The position numbers and the translations under genes were made by a program. The notes beneath the pieces are model-generated. The model searched no databases and had not been told where the DNA came from. It worked only from the letters and a program-made list of their open reading frames with translations. This document shows positions 1-6,360 of a DNA stretch of 7,877 nucleotides, in pieces. Source of the stretch: Desulfonema limicola (GTDB taxonomy: Bacteria > Desulfobacterota > Desulfobacteria > Desulfobacterales > DYRC01); the NCBI GenBank assembly GCA_020718925.1, contig DYRC01000194.1, positions 1-7,877 of the forward strand, in the 5' to 3' direction. Within the stretch, counting starts at the first letter, position 1. Every line of letters begins with the position of its first letter.

Positions 1-13
1 TTTTTTTAAGATA

Positions 14-19
14 AAGGAG
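14..19 (+). promoter_or_regulatory. Ribosome binding site of the acyltransferase gene
   Basis: AAGGAG lies seven bases before the ATG at 27, an almost ideal Shine-Dalgarno sequence and spacing. It fixes the start of the acyltransferase. The T-run at 1-7 could be the tail of an upstream terminator, but its stem would lie outside the window. Confidence 0.85.
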
Positions 20-26
20 AAAAACC

Positions 27-947
27 ATGCTGAGTTTTCTGCCGGGTCCCGTAGTAGGATGCCTTTCATTTTTAATGTATGTTGTCAATACCTTGTTTTG
101 GACTACGCCGATTTTTACAATGGCATTGCTGAAATTGCTGATTCCGATCAAATCATGGGGCGTATTGTGTAATCGGAGCATGAATTTTTTTGCCACCAAC
201 TGGATAACCTGCAACGGCTTCAATCAACGCCTGACCAGCAAAACCCGATGGAATATTCAGGGCGTTGAAGGACTCAGCCTTAAAGAAAAATATCTGGTGC
301 TTTCCAATCATCAGGCATGGGTGGATGTGCTGGTCTTGCAACGGGCGTTCAATTACAAGATTCCGTTTCTGATGTTCTTTGTAAAACAGGAACTTATCTG
401 GATGCCGGTTCTGGGGCAGGTATGGTGGGCAATGGATTATCCGTTTGTAAAACGCTATTCCAGAGAATTTCTTGAAAAAAATCCGCATTTAAAGGGCAAA
501 GATATTGAAACTACTCGGAAAGCCTGTGAAAAATACAGATTTATACCGGTTTCGATTGCAAATTTTGTGGAGGGTACGCGATTTACGATTAAAAAGCATC
601 TCAAACAAAATTCTCCGTATAAAAATCTCTTAAAACCCAGAGCCGGAGGCATTTCTTTTGCGCTGTCTGCAATGGGCGATCAGTTTCATCGGATTTTGAA
701 TGTTACAATTGTCTATCCCCAAGGAATTAAAACCTTTTGGGAGTTTCTCTGCGGCAAGGTCGGCGAAATCCGGGTTCATGTGGAAGACATACCGGTTTCA
801 AAAAAACTTTCAGGCAATTATGAAGATATTGAATTCAGAAAACGATTTCAGAACTGGCTCAACGCCTTGTGGGAAGAAAAAGACATGCGGATTGACTCGA
901 TGCGGCATGACGCAGAAAGCGGAATTGCAGATGGAACACATACTTGA
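27..947 (+). CDS. YihG-like lysophospholipid acyltransferase (PlsC/LPLAT superfamily)
   Basis: This 306-residue protein should transfer a fatty acyl group to a lysophospholipid, probably lysophosphatidic acid at the sn-2 position, at the inner membrane. Seen in the sequence: a hydrophobic N-terminal anchor at about residues 10-40, the catalytic H-x4-D motif as NHQAWVD (His95, Asp100), and the glycerophosphate-binding EGTR motif at 182-185. The block VKRYSREFLEK followed by GKDIETTRKACEKYRF is characteristic of the E. coli YihG branch rather than of short PlsC, and the length (YihG is about 310 residues) agrees. The start is supported by the AAGGAG site at 14-19. The last residues overlap the start of the downstream LRR-Roc-COR-CHAT gene, which suggests a two-gene operon with translational coupling. 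The enzyme class is well supported; the exact acyl donor and acceptor are inferred. Confidence 0.9.
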   Translation: MLSFLPGPVVGCLSFLMYVVNTLFWTTPIFTMALLKLLIPIKSWGVLCNRSMNFFATNWITCNGFNQRLTSKTRWNIQGVEGLSLKEKYLVLSNHQAWVDVLVLQRAFNYKIPFLMFFVKQELIWMPVLGQVWWAMDYPFVKRYSREFLEKNPHLKGKDIETTRKACEKYRFIPVSIANFVEGTRFTIKKHLKQNSPYKNLLKPRAGGISFALSAMGDQFHRILNVTIVYPQGIKTFWEFLCGKVGEIRVHVEDIPVSKKLSGNYEDIEFRKRFQNWLNALWEEKDMRIDSMRHDAESGIADGTHT

Positions 948-3570
948 AAAAATTCGGCAAGCCAAAAAGAAAGGGCTGAAAAAGCTGGATTTGAGCGGGG
1001 ATTGGGCGGTTTCTCCGTCTGCCAAAAAATTAACTCAGATTCCGTCTGAACTTTTTGAGTCAGAGCAATTGAAGTATCTGGATTTGAAATGGAATGTATT
1101 AATTGATCTGCCGGATGAGATTTCCCGGCTGCAAGAACTGGCGGGACTTAATTTAAGCGGCAATCGCTTTAAGACCTTTCCCGAAGCGTTGCTTTCCCTG
1201 AAGAATTTGAAAACGCTGGTGTTAAGCCGCAATCAGTTGTCTCAGATTCCTGATTCGATTTCGCGTCTGCAAAGCCTGACCCGGCTGTATCTGAGCTATA
1301 ACGCGCTTACTGAAATTCCTGATTCTATCGGAAATCTTGAAAATCTGACGGAATTATATATCAGTTGCAATAAAATTACCCGGATTCCCCCATCCATTGC
1401 CCGTCTGAAGCGTCTTGAAAAGCTTGATCTCAATTACAATCCGATTGAAAATCCGCCCATAGAAATCTGGTCAAAAGGGGTCAAGGCAGTCCGGGATTAT
1501 TTCAGGCAGTTGGAAGCTCAAGGGACAGATTATCTGCATGAGGCAAAATTTCTGATTGTGGGCGAAGCCGGGGCAGGCAAAACCACGCTTGCCAAAAAGA
1601 TTGAATATCCGAGGTATGAACTCAGAAGCGATGAGCCATCTACGCATGGAATTGACGTGATTCGCTGGCAGACGGATATTGACGGGCGCACCTTTCGGGT
1701 CAATATCTGGGATTTCGGCGGGCAGGAGATTTATCATGCCACGCACCAGTTTTTTCTGACCAAACGCTCGCTGTACGCGCTGGTGGCAGATACCCGCAAA
1801 GATGATACGGATTTTTATTATTGGCTCAATATTGTGGAATTATTAAGCGATAACAGCCCGTTGCTGATTATCAAAAATGAAAAACAGAATCGGCACCGAG
1901 ACATTAACGAGCGTCAGTTGCGGGCGCGGTTTGCAAATTTCAAAGAAACGCTTGCAGCTAATTTTGCTGATAATCGGGGAATGCCGGAAATCCTCAAAAC
2001 CATAAAACGCTATATCAGCGCATTGCCGCATGTCGGCGCGGCTCTGCCCAAAACATGGGTCAATGTCAGAGAAGCACTTGAAAGCGATCCCCGAAATCAT
2101 ATCAGCCTTGAGCAATATCTGAATTTATGCGCCAGACACGGTTTTGAGCAGCGCAAAGATAAGCTGCAACTCAGCGGCTATCTTCACGATCTGGGCGTAT
2201 GCCTGCATTTTCAAGCGGATCCGCTGCTTAAAAAAACCGTGATTTTAAAACCGAAATGGGGAACGGATGCAGTGTATAAAGTGCTTGACAATCCGGCAGT
2301 TATCCGCAATCTCGGAAAATTTGACCGGCAGGATTTGGCAAAAATCTGGCATGAAGACCGATATTCGGACATGATTGACGAACTTCTGCAACTGATGATC
2401 AATTTCAGGCTGTGCTATGAAATCCCGGACAGCAAAAATGTGTATATTGCCCCGCAATTGTTGAGCGAAAATCAGCCTGCGTATAAGTGGCCCGAAAAAA
2501 ACAATCTCATGCTGCGCTATACGTTTGAATTTATGCCAAAAGGAATTATGAGCCGCTTTATTGCAGCCATGCACCGGCTGATTGTTAAGCAAAAATTTGT
2601 TTGGAAAAGCGGCGTGATTTTGGAAAAAAACTCTGCCAAAGCCGAAGTGATCGGGCATTACCATCAGCGCGAAATCAGAATCCGCGTGGCAGGCAGACAT
2701 AAAAAAGACCTGATGACAATTATTGTTTATGAACTTGATAAAATCTGTAATTCTTTTCATCGGATTGTCAGCGGCAAATGGATTCCGTGCAACTGCGCGG
2801 CATGTAAAAACAATCCCAAACCTCATTTTTACTCGTATCGGATTTTAAGAAAATTCAAAAATGACGCCCAGCCCTTGATTCAATGCCAAAAAAGCTATCA
2901 GATGACGGATGTCTGCACTCTGATAGAAGATATTTTCATTCAGCCTGATGATAAGAAAGAGAAAAAAATGCCGGATCAGGCAAAAATTATCAAAATTCTG
3001 TTTTTAGCAGCAAATCCTTCAGATACCGCGCGGCTGCGGCTTGATACGGAAATGCGGGAAATAGAATACACCCTGCGCCAATCCGAATTTCGGGACAGAT
3101 TTGAGATAGAGCAGCACTGGGCGACTCGGATTAGCGATTTACAGACCTGCCTGTTACGGCACAAGCCGGATATTGTGCATTTCAGCGGACACGGAGAATC
3201 ATCCGGCGAGCTTTTTTTTGAAGATGCTTCAGGTAAAAAGCATCCGGTATCAAGCCGCGCGTTAAGTCAGTTATTTTCAATTCTTAAAGACAATATCCGC
3301 TGCGTTCTGCTCAACGCCTGTTATTCTGAAAAGCAGGCTCAGGGAATTGCCGCGCATATTGACTGCGTGATCGGCATGTCGGATAAAATTGCAGATGCGT
3401 CTGCCATCGGTTTTGCTGCGGCATTTTATCAGGCGTTGGGATTCGGCAGGAGCATGAAAGAAGCGTTTGATCTGGGCTGTGTGCAGATTGATCTGGCAAA
3501 TCTCAATCAGCAGGATATTCCGAAACTGCTATGTTGCAAAGGTGTTGATCCGGCGTCTGTGTATCTTTGA
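931..3570 (+). CDS. LRR-Roc-COR GTPase with C-terminal CHAT caspase-like protease domain (Roco family)
   Basis: This 879-residue multidomain protein looks like a sensor-switch-effector. Residues 16-175 hold leucine-rich repeats; from residue 47 they repeat every 23 residues (starts at 47, 70, 93, 116, 139, 162). Residues about 203-360 form a Roc (Ras of complex proteins) GTPase: P-loop GEAGAGKT at 211-218, a candidate switch I Thr238, and G3 motif DFGGQE at 261-266. The canonical G4 NKxD is replaced by KNEKQNR at 315-321. Residues about 370-670 match the COR domain, ending in a Cys-rich patch (C620, C622, C625, H632, C652). A Lys-rich linker leads to a CHAT domain from about 686, with the catalytic pair His754 (FSGHG) and Cys797 (LNACYS). 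The family is known for COR-mediated dimerisation and GTP-dependent switching; CHAT is a caspase-fold protease. A role in defence or regulated cell death is inferred. ATG 931 is preferred over the in-frame ATG 907 because GCGGA lies seven bases upstream. The frame stays open back to 700, but that part is acyltransferase coding sequence. Confidence 0.9.
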   Translation: MEHILEKIRQAKKKGLKKLDLSGDWAVSPSAKKLTQIPSELFESEQLKYLDLKWNVLIDLPDEISRLQELAGLNLSGNRFKTFPEALLSLKNLKTLVLSRNQLSQIPDSISRLQSLTRLYLSYNALTEIPDSIGNLENLTELYISCNKITRIPPSIARLKRLEKLDLNYNPIENPPIEIWSKGVKAVRDYFRQLEAQGTDYLHEAKFLIVGEAGAGKTTLAKKIEYPRYELRSDEPSTHGIDVIRWQTDIDGRTFRVNIWDFGGQEIYHATHQFFLTKRSLYALVADTRKDDTDFYYWLNIVELLSDNSPLLIIKNEKQNRHRDINERQLRARFANFKETLAANFADNRGMPEILKTIKRYISALPHVGAALPKTWVNVREALESDPRNHISLEQYLNLCARHGFEQRKDKLQLSGYLHDLGVCLHFQADPLLKKTVILKPKWGTDAVYKVLDNPAVIRNLGKFDRQDLAKIWHEDRYSDMIDELLQLMINFRLCYEIPDSKNVYIAPQLLSENQPAYKWPEKNNLMLRYTFEFMPKGIMSRFIAAMHRLIVKQKFVWKSGVILEKNSAKAEVIGHYHQREIRIRVAGRHKKDLMTIIVYELDKICNSFHRIVSGKWIPCNCAACKNNPKPHFYSYRILRKFKNDAQPLIQCQKSYQMTDVCTLIEDIFIQPDDKKEKKMPDQAKIIKILFLAANPSDTARLRLDTEMREIEYTLRQSEFRDRFEIEQHWATRISDLQTCLLRHKPDIVHFSGHGESSGELFFEDASGKKHPVSSRALSQLFSILKDNIRCVLLNACYSEKQAQGIAAHIDCVIGMSDKIADASAIGFAAAFYQALGFGRSMKEAFDLGCVQIDLANLNQQDIPKLLCCKGVDPASVYL
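976..1455 (+). repeat. Leucine-rich repeat array coding region
   Basis: An N-terminal irregular repeat beginning at residue 16 is followed by six repeats starting at Leu47, 70, 93, 116, 139 and 162 in the pattern LxxLxLxxNxLxxIPxxIxxL. The exact 23-residue periodicity is the bacterial/Roco LRR type and marks the probable ligand- or partner-binding surface. The DNA copies have diverged, so this is a protein repeat rather than a recent nucleotide duplication. Confidence 0.85.
2956..2970 (+). promoter_or_regulatory. Possible internal ribosome binding site and start codon before the CHAT domain
   Basis: AAAGAG at 2956-2961 lies six bases before an in-frame ATG at 2968 (Met680 of the 879-residue protein). 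This Met falls in the Lys-rich linker just before the CHAT domain. Initiation here would make a free 200-residue CHAT protease. The purine-rich context could equally be just Lys/Glu codons, so this is tentative. Confidence 0.3.
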
Positions 3571-3575
3571 TTCAG

Positions 3576-3604
3576 TTGACACAAATTCAGAGAACTCCTT
3601 GCAT
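3576..3604 (+). promoter_or_regulatory. Possible sigma70-type promoter for ftsW-murG
   Basis: A perfect -35 hexamer TTGACA at 3576-3581 is followed, after 17 bases, by TTGCAT at 3599-3604, which matches the -10 consensus at only three of six positions. It lies in the 111-base gap before ftsW, where a promoter would be expected because the upstream gene is unrelated. No convincing terminator for the upstream gene is visible in the same gap, so read-through is also possible. Confidence 0.3.
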
Positions 3605-3681
3605 TTTTATCTGCTTAGGTATAGGATGAATGCTTATTCAGAGTAATATTTGCCGGAATTTTTATGTGAGAAAGCAAGAAT

Positions 3682-4821
3682 ATGAGAAAATTCAAACTGC
3701 CCGAAAAAGATCTGACTCTGGGGTATGATGTCAGAATTTTATTTTCTGTGCTTTTTCTGACAGGAATCGGGATTGTTATGGTATATAGTGCAAGTTCCGC
3801 GCTTGCCTTGAAAAAATTCGGCACAGGCTATTATTTTTTGAAAAAGCAGGCGGTATTTGCCCTGATAGGGCTTCTGGTGATGGGCGTATTCAGATATATT
3901 TCATTAAGAATCCTATATCTTATGACCTATCCGCTGATCGGATGTGCATTGTTTTTTCTGATTGCCATACAGGTTTCCGGGCTGGGATTTTCCGCAGGTG
4001 GTGCAATGCGGTGGATGCGGATAGGGAGTTTTACGTTTCAACCTTCTGAATTTGCCCGTTTTGTCATGGTGCTTTACATGGCGTATTCCATGAACAAAAA
4101 GCAGGACAAGCTGAGAGAATTTTCTATCGGATTCATGCCGCATGTCATGCTGTTGGGCGTATTTACGATGCTGATTTTACTTCAGCCGGATTTCGGTTCT
4201 GCAATGATTCTGGTGGCTATCGGCTGGATGATGATGTTTGTCGGCGGTGTGCCGTTCAAGCATCTGGCAACATCACTGCTGATTTTTCTGCCGCTCGCCT
4301 GTATTTTTTTATTCAGTGCAAGCTATCGGATCAAACGTCTGACAAGCTTTTTAAATCCTTGGCAATATGCTTCCGGCGAAGGTTATCAGATTGTGCATTC
4401 GCTCATGGCATTCGGAACCGGCGGGTTTTGGGGCGTGGGCATCGGAAAGGGCTATCAGAAATTGTTTTATCTGCCTGAGCCGCACACGGATTTTATTTTT
4501 TCAGTTATCGGCGAAGAACTGGGGCTGCTCGGCGTGATTCTGATTTTAACGCTGTATGCAATCATTGTCTGGCGGGGCTTTGACATTGCAAAAAAGGCGC
4601 AGGACCCGTTTGCATCGTTGCTGGCGTTCGGATTGATTTCGGCTTTCGGGCTTCAGGTCTGCATCAACATGGGCGTTACGCTGTCGCTGCTGCCGACCAA
4701 AGGGCTGACATTGCCGTTTTTAAGCTACGGCGGCACGTCATTGCTGATGAATATGGCGTCAATGGGGATTTTAATGAATATCGCAGCTTCGGAAAAGGTC
4801 AATCATGTTACGCGGGCTTAA
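3682..4821 (+). CDS. ftsW: Peptidoglycan glycosyltransferase FtsW (SEDS family)
   Basis: FtsW polymerises lipid II into glycan strands at the division septum, working with a class B penicillin-binding protein. The 379-residue protein is very hydrophobic, with about ten predicted membrane segments. SEDS motifs are present: WMRIG at 111-115 followed by PSE at 121-123, QPDFGSA at 168-174, and PEPHTDFIF at 266-273 with Asp270, the equivalent of the catalytic Asp of the family. IGEELGLLG and FLSYGGTS (346-353) follow. It is called FtsW rather than its relative RodA mainly because murG follows with an overlapping start, the standard dcw order, and because of the PEPHTDFIFSVIGEELG block. Upstream there is no murD or mraY; an unrelated signalling gene ends 111 bases before. 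The Shine-Dalgarno before ATG 3682 is weak (GAGAAAG region), but no better upstream start exists. Confidence 0.93.
   Translation: MRKFKLPEKDLTLGYDVRILFSVLFLTGIGIVMVYSASSALALKKFGTGYYFLKKQAVFALIGLLVMGVFRYISLRILYLMTYPLIGCALFFLIAIQVSGLGFSAGGAMRWMRIGSFTFQPSEFARFVMVLYMAYSMNKKQDKLREFSIGFMPHVMLLGVFTMLILLQPDFGSAMILVAIGWMMMFVGGVPFKHLATSLLIFLPLACIFLFSASYRIKRLTSFLNPWQYASGEGYQIVHSLMAFGTGGFWGVGIGKGYQKLFYLPEPHTDFIFSVIGEELGLLGVILILTLYAIIVWRGFDIAKKAQDPFASLLAFGLISAFGLQVCINMGVTLSLLPTKGLTLPFLSYGGTSLLMNMASMGILMNIAASEKVNHVTRA
4795..4798 (+). promoter_or_regulatory. Ribosome binding site of murG inside ftsW
   Basis: AAGG lies six bases before the murG ATG at 4805, within the last codons of ftsW. It supports this start and suggests translational coupling of the two genes. 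Confidence 0.6.
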
Positions 4822-5908
4822 TCTGCTCATTGCAGGCGGAGGAACCGGAGGGCATCTGTTTCCGGGAATTGCCATTGCCAAAGCATTTATGGCAAAAAAT
4901 CCGAAAAATAAGGTCTTGTTTGTCGGTACAGACAAGCCTTTTGAAAAAAACGCTCTTTCAAACGCCGGTTTTGACCATGAAGCAATTACCGCCGAAGGCG
5001 TCAAAGGGCGGGGATTCTGGCAGAAAATAACCGCCCTGCGGAAAATTCCGACAGGAATAGCCCAATCACTTGCAATTGTTCATAAATTCAAACCGGATAT
5101 TGCGCTCGGCGTGGGCGGATATTCTTCAGGTCCCGTGCTGGTGGCCGCATGGCTGATGAATGTACCGATAGTTCTTCAGGAGCAGAATATTCTGCCCGGA
5201 ATCACGAATCGCATTTTAGCTTTTTTTTCTCAGCGGATATATCTTTCTTATGAACATTCAAAATGCTGTTTTAACGGATTTTTTCAAAGAAAATTGCAGG
5301 ACATGGGAAATCCGGTTCGGGAAGAAGTTCTTAAAAAGTGCAAAGTGCAAAGTGCAAAGTGCAAAACGGACGCTTTCACCTTGCTGATTCTGGGCGGGAG
5401 TCAGGGCGCTCATGCCATCAATCTGGCGGTGATAAAAGCTATCGGGCATATCCGGGAAAAAGAGAAATTTTTCTTTATTCATCAGACCGGCGCGCCGGAT
5501 GAAGCGATGGTCAAAGACGCTTATGCTCAACATGGTGTGAACTGCATGGTGAACGCTTTTTTCGAGGATATGGGCAAACAGTATCACGAAGCAGACATGA
5601 TTATCTGCCGCGCCGGAGCGACTACGGTTGCGGAAATCACGGCAATCGGAAAATTGGCAATTCTGATTCCGTATCCGTTTGCAGCAGATAATCATCAGGT
5701 TCTGAATGCAAAAATGTTGGCGGATAAGGGTGCGGCTGAGATGATTCTTGAAAATGATTTAAACGCCCAATTGCTTGTTCAAAAAATTGAGTATTATGCG
5801 GATCATTGGGAGATTTCAGGAAGAATGGCAGCCAACGCAAAGGACATGGGCAAGCCTGATGCGGCAAAAACAATTGTGGAAGATTTTTATGAGATTTTTG
5901 GGAGATGA
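4805..5908 (+). CDS. murG: UDP-GlcNAc:lipid I N-acetylglucosaminyltransferase MurG
   Basis: MurG adds GlcNAc from UDP-GlcNAc to lipid I to make lipid II at the cytoplasmic face of the membrane, the last intracellular step before flipping and FtsW-driven polymerisation. The 367-residue GT-B protein shows the first glycine loop GGGTGGH at 11-17, the second GVGGYSSGP at 102-110, LQEQN at 124-128, the third loop GGSQGA at 197-202, the nucleotide-sugar motif RAGATTVAE at 269-277, and PYPFAADNHQ at 289-298. The ATG lies inside ftsW (17-base overlap). Odd feature: the linker between the N- and C-terminal domains (about residues 178-187, KCKVQSAKCK) is encoded by a 7-base tandem repeat and is Cys/Lys-rich, unlike the usual linker. 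murC does not follow; the next gene is convergent. Confidence 0.96.
   Translation: MLRGLNLLIAGGGTGGHLFPGIAIAKAFMAKNPKNKVLFVGTDKPFEKNALSNAGFDHEAITAEGVKGRGFWQKITALRKIPTGIAQSLAIVHKFKPDIALGVGGYSSGPVLVAAWLMNVPIVLQEQNILPGITNRILAFFSQRIYLSYEHSKCCFNGFFQRKLQDMGNPVREEVLKKCKVQSAKCKTDAFTLLILGGSQGAHAINLAVIKAIGHIREKEKFFFIHQTGAPDEAMVKDAYAQHGVNCMVNAFFEDMGKQYHEADMIICRAGATTVAEITAIGKLAILIPYPFAADNHQVLNAKMLADKGAAEMILENDLNAQLLVQKIEYYADHWEISGRMAANAKDMGKPDAAKTIVEDFYEIFGR
5335..5365 (+). repeat. Heptanucleotide tandem repeat inside murG
   Basis: Four exact copies of GTGCAAA at 5338-5344, 5345-5351, 5352-5358 and 5359-5365 follow a partial copy AAA at 5335-5337. The tract lies in the linker between the two Rossmann-like domains of MurG. 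Seven is not a multiple of three, so gain or loss of one unit would shift the frame; three units equal seven codons and would be tolerated. Confidence 0.95.
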
Positions 5909-5967
5909 AAAATGAGATTTTTTCATTTCGAGCAAACAGTCGTGTAAATCGGTTTTCATGATGAATA

Positions 5968-5997
5968 TGCCCGGCAACTCAACATCGCTGCCGGGCA
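5968..5997. terminator. Hairpin between convergent murG and ihfA
   Basis: TGCCCGGCA at 5968-5976 pairs perfectly with TGCCGGGCA at 5989-5997 around a 12-base loop. It sits 60 bases after the murG stop and 11 bases after the ihfA stop on the other strand, where a shared terminator is expected. There is no immediate U-tract on either strand (the nearest T-run on the plus strand begins about 15 bases later), so it may act as a 3'-end stabiliser or a weak terminator. Confidence 0.5.
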
Positions 5998-6008
5998 GCT
6001 ACATCGTG

Positions 6009-6302
6009 TTACTTCTTTTTTTCAGAATTTACCTTGTCGCGCAGCTTTCCCGAACATTTGAACGTTACCACCCGTCTGGGAGACAGCATCAGGTTTTCGC
6101 CGGTAGCCGGATTTCTGCCTTTTCTTTCTTTTTTCTGTTTTACGCAGAACTTTCCGAATCCGCTGATCAGAACATCATCTCCGTTTTCCATGTTCCGCTT
6201 CATAATTTCCAAAAGCGTTTCAACCACATCCACACTTTTTTTTCTGGGAAAATTCAGCTTGGTCTGAATTTCATCCATTATTCTGGCTTTTGTAAGCGTC
6301 AT
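6009..6302 (-). CDS. ihfA: Integration host factor alpha-like DNA-bending protein (HU/IHF family)
   Basis: This 97-residue nucleoid protein should dimerise, probably with an IhfB partner encoded elsewhere, and bend DNA sharply. Seen here: the N-terminal helical dimerisation region (about 1-45), the ISGFGKF turn at 46-52, and the beta-arm tip RKGRNPATGE at 60-69 with the conserved Pro65 that intercalates between base pairs. RRVVTFKCSGKLRDKVN at 76-92 is closer to IhfA than to HU. The start is supported by AAAGGA seven bases upstream. It is transcribed from its own promoter at about 6354-6382, separately from pstAB upstream on the same strand, and converges with murG. A homodimeric HU-like role cannot be excluded from sequence alone, but the overall match favours IHF-alpha. 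Confidence 0.88.
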   Translation of the reverse strand: MTLTKARIMDEIQTKLNFPRKKSVDVVETLLEIMKRNMENGDDVLISGFGKFCVKQKKERKGRNPATGENLMLSPRRVVTFKCSGKLRDKVNSEKKK

Positions 6303-6309
6303 TAGGTTT

Positions 6310-6315
6310 TCCTTT
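6310..6315 (-). promoter_or_regulatory. Ribosome binding site of ihfA
   Basis: AAAGGA, read on the minus strand, ends seven bases before the ihfA ATG. It is a good Shine-Dalgarno match and fixes the start. Confidence 0.75.
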
Positions 6316-6344
6316 CATAGCTTATCATCAGGTTAGCTTCTTTT

Positions 6345-6360
6345 GTATTTTTAAAAATAC
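6345..6360. promoter_or_regulatory. Perfect 16-base palindrome over the ihfA -10 box
   Basis: GTATTTTTAAAAATAC is fully self-complementary and covers the -10 hexamer and the probable transcription start. Its position fits an operator for a dimeric repressor, but AT-rich palindromes also arise by chance, and no regulator gene is adjacent. Confidence 0.4.

Noticed and set aside
700..930. Upstream extension of the Roco-CHAT frame by 77 codons to an ATG at 700.
   Set aside because: It lies wholly within conserved acyltransferase coding sequence, the extra peptide has no LRR or other recognisable pattern, and a well-spaced ribosome binding site precedes ATG 931.
907..930. Alternative Roco-CHAT start at ATG 907.
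   Set aside because: It is in frame and possible, adding eight residues, but no Shine-Dalgarno lies at proper distance; 931 is better placed. Not strictly excluded.
2245..2826. Open frame of 193 codons on the minus strand inside the Roco-CHAT gene.
   Set aside because: The plus-strand frame encodes recognisable COR domain; the antisense product is rich in His/Phe/Cys with no family resemblance, as expected of a shadow frame.
3585..3643. Direct repeat ATTCAGAG at 3585-3592 and 3636-3643 in the gap before ftsW.
   Set aside because: Eight bases, only two copies, 51 bases between starts and no symmetry; compatible with chance.
3626..3646. A six-codon open frame (MNAYSE) before ftsW that could be a leader peptide.
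   Set aside because: Very short, with no attenuator structure or regulatory codon run; such frames are common by chance.
5258..5695. Open frame of 145 codons on the minus strand inside murG.
   Set aside because: It overlaps conserved MurG motifs on the opposite strand and has no recognisable domain.
5902..5929. AT-rich hairpin (ATGAAAAA / TTTTTCAT) overlapping the murG stop codon.
   Set aside because: Weak A/T stem in a low-complexity stretch, with no U-tract after it; the GC-rich hairpin at 5968-5997 is a better 3'-end structure.
5958..6305. Open frame of 115 codons on the plus strand opposite ihfA.
   Set aside because: It is antisense to a clearly conserved HU/IHF gene and shows no recognisable protein features.
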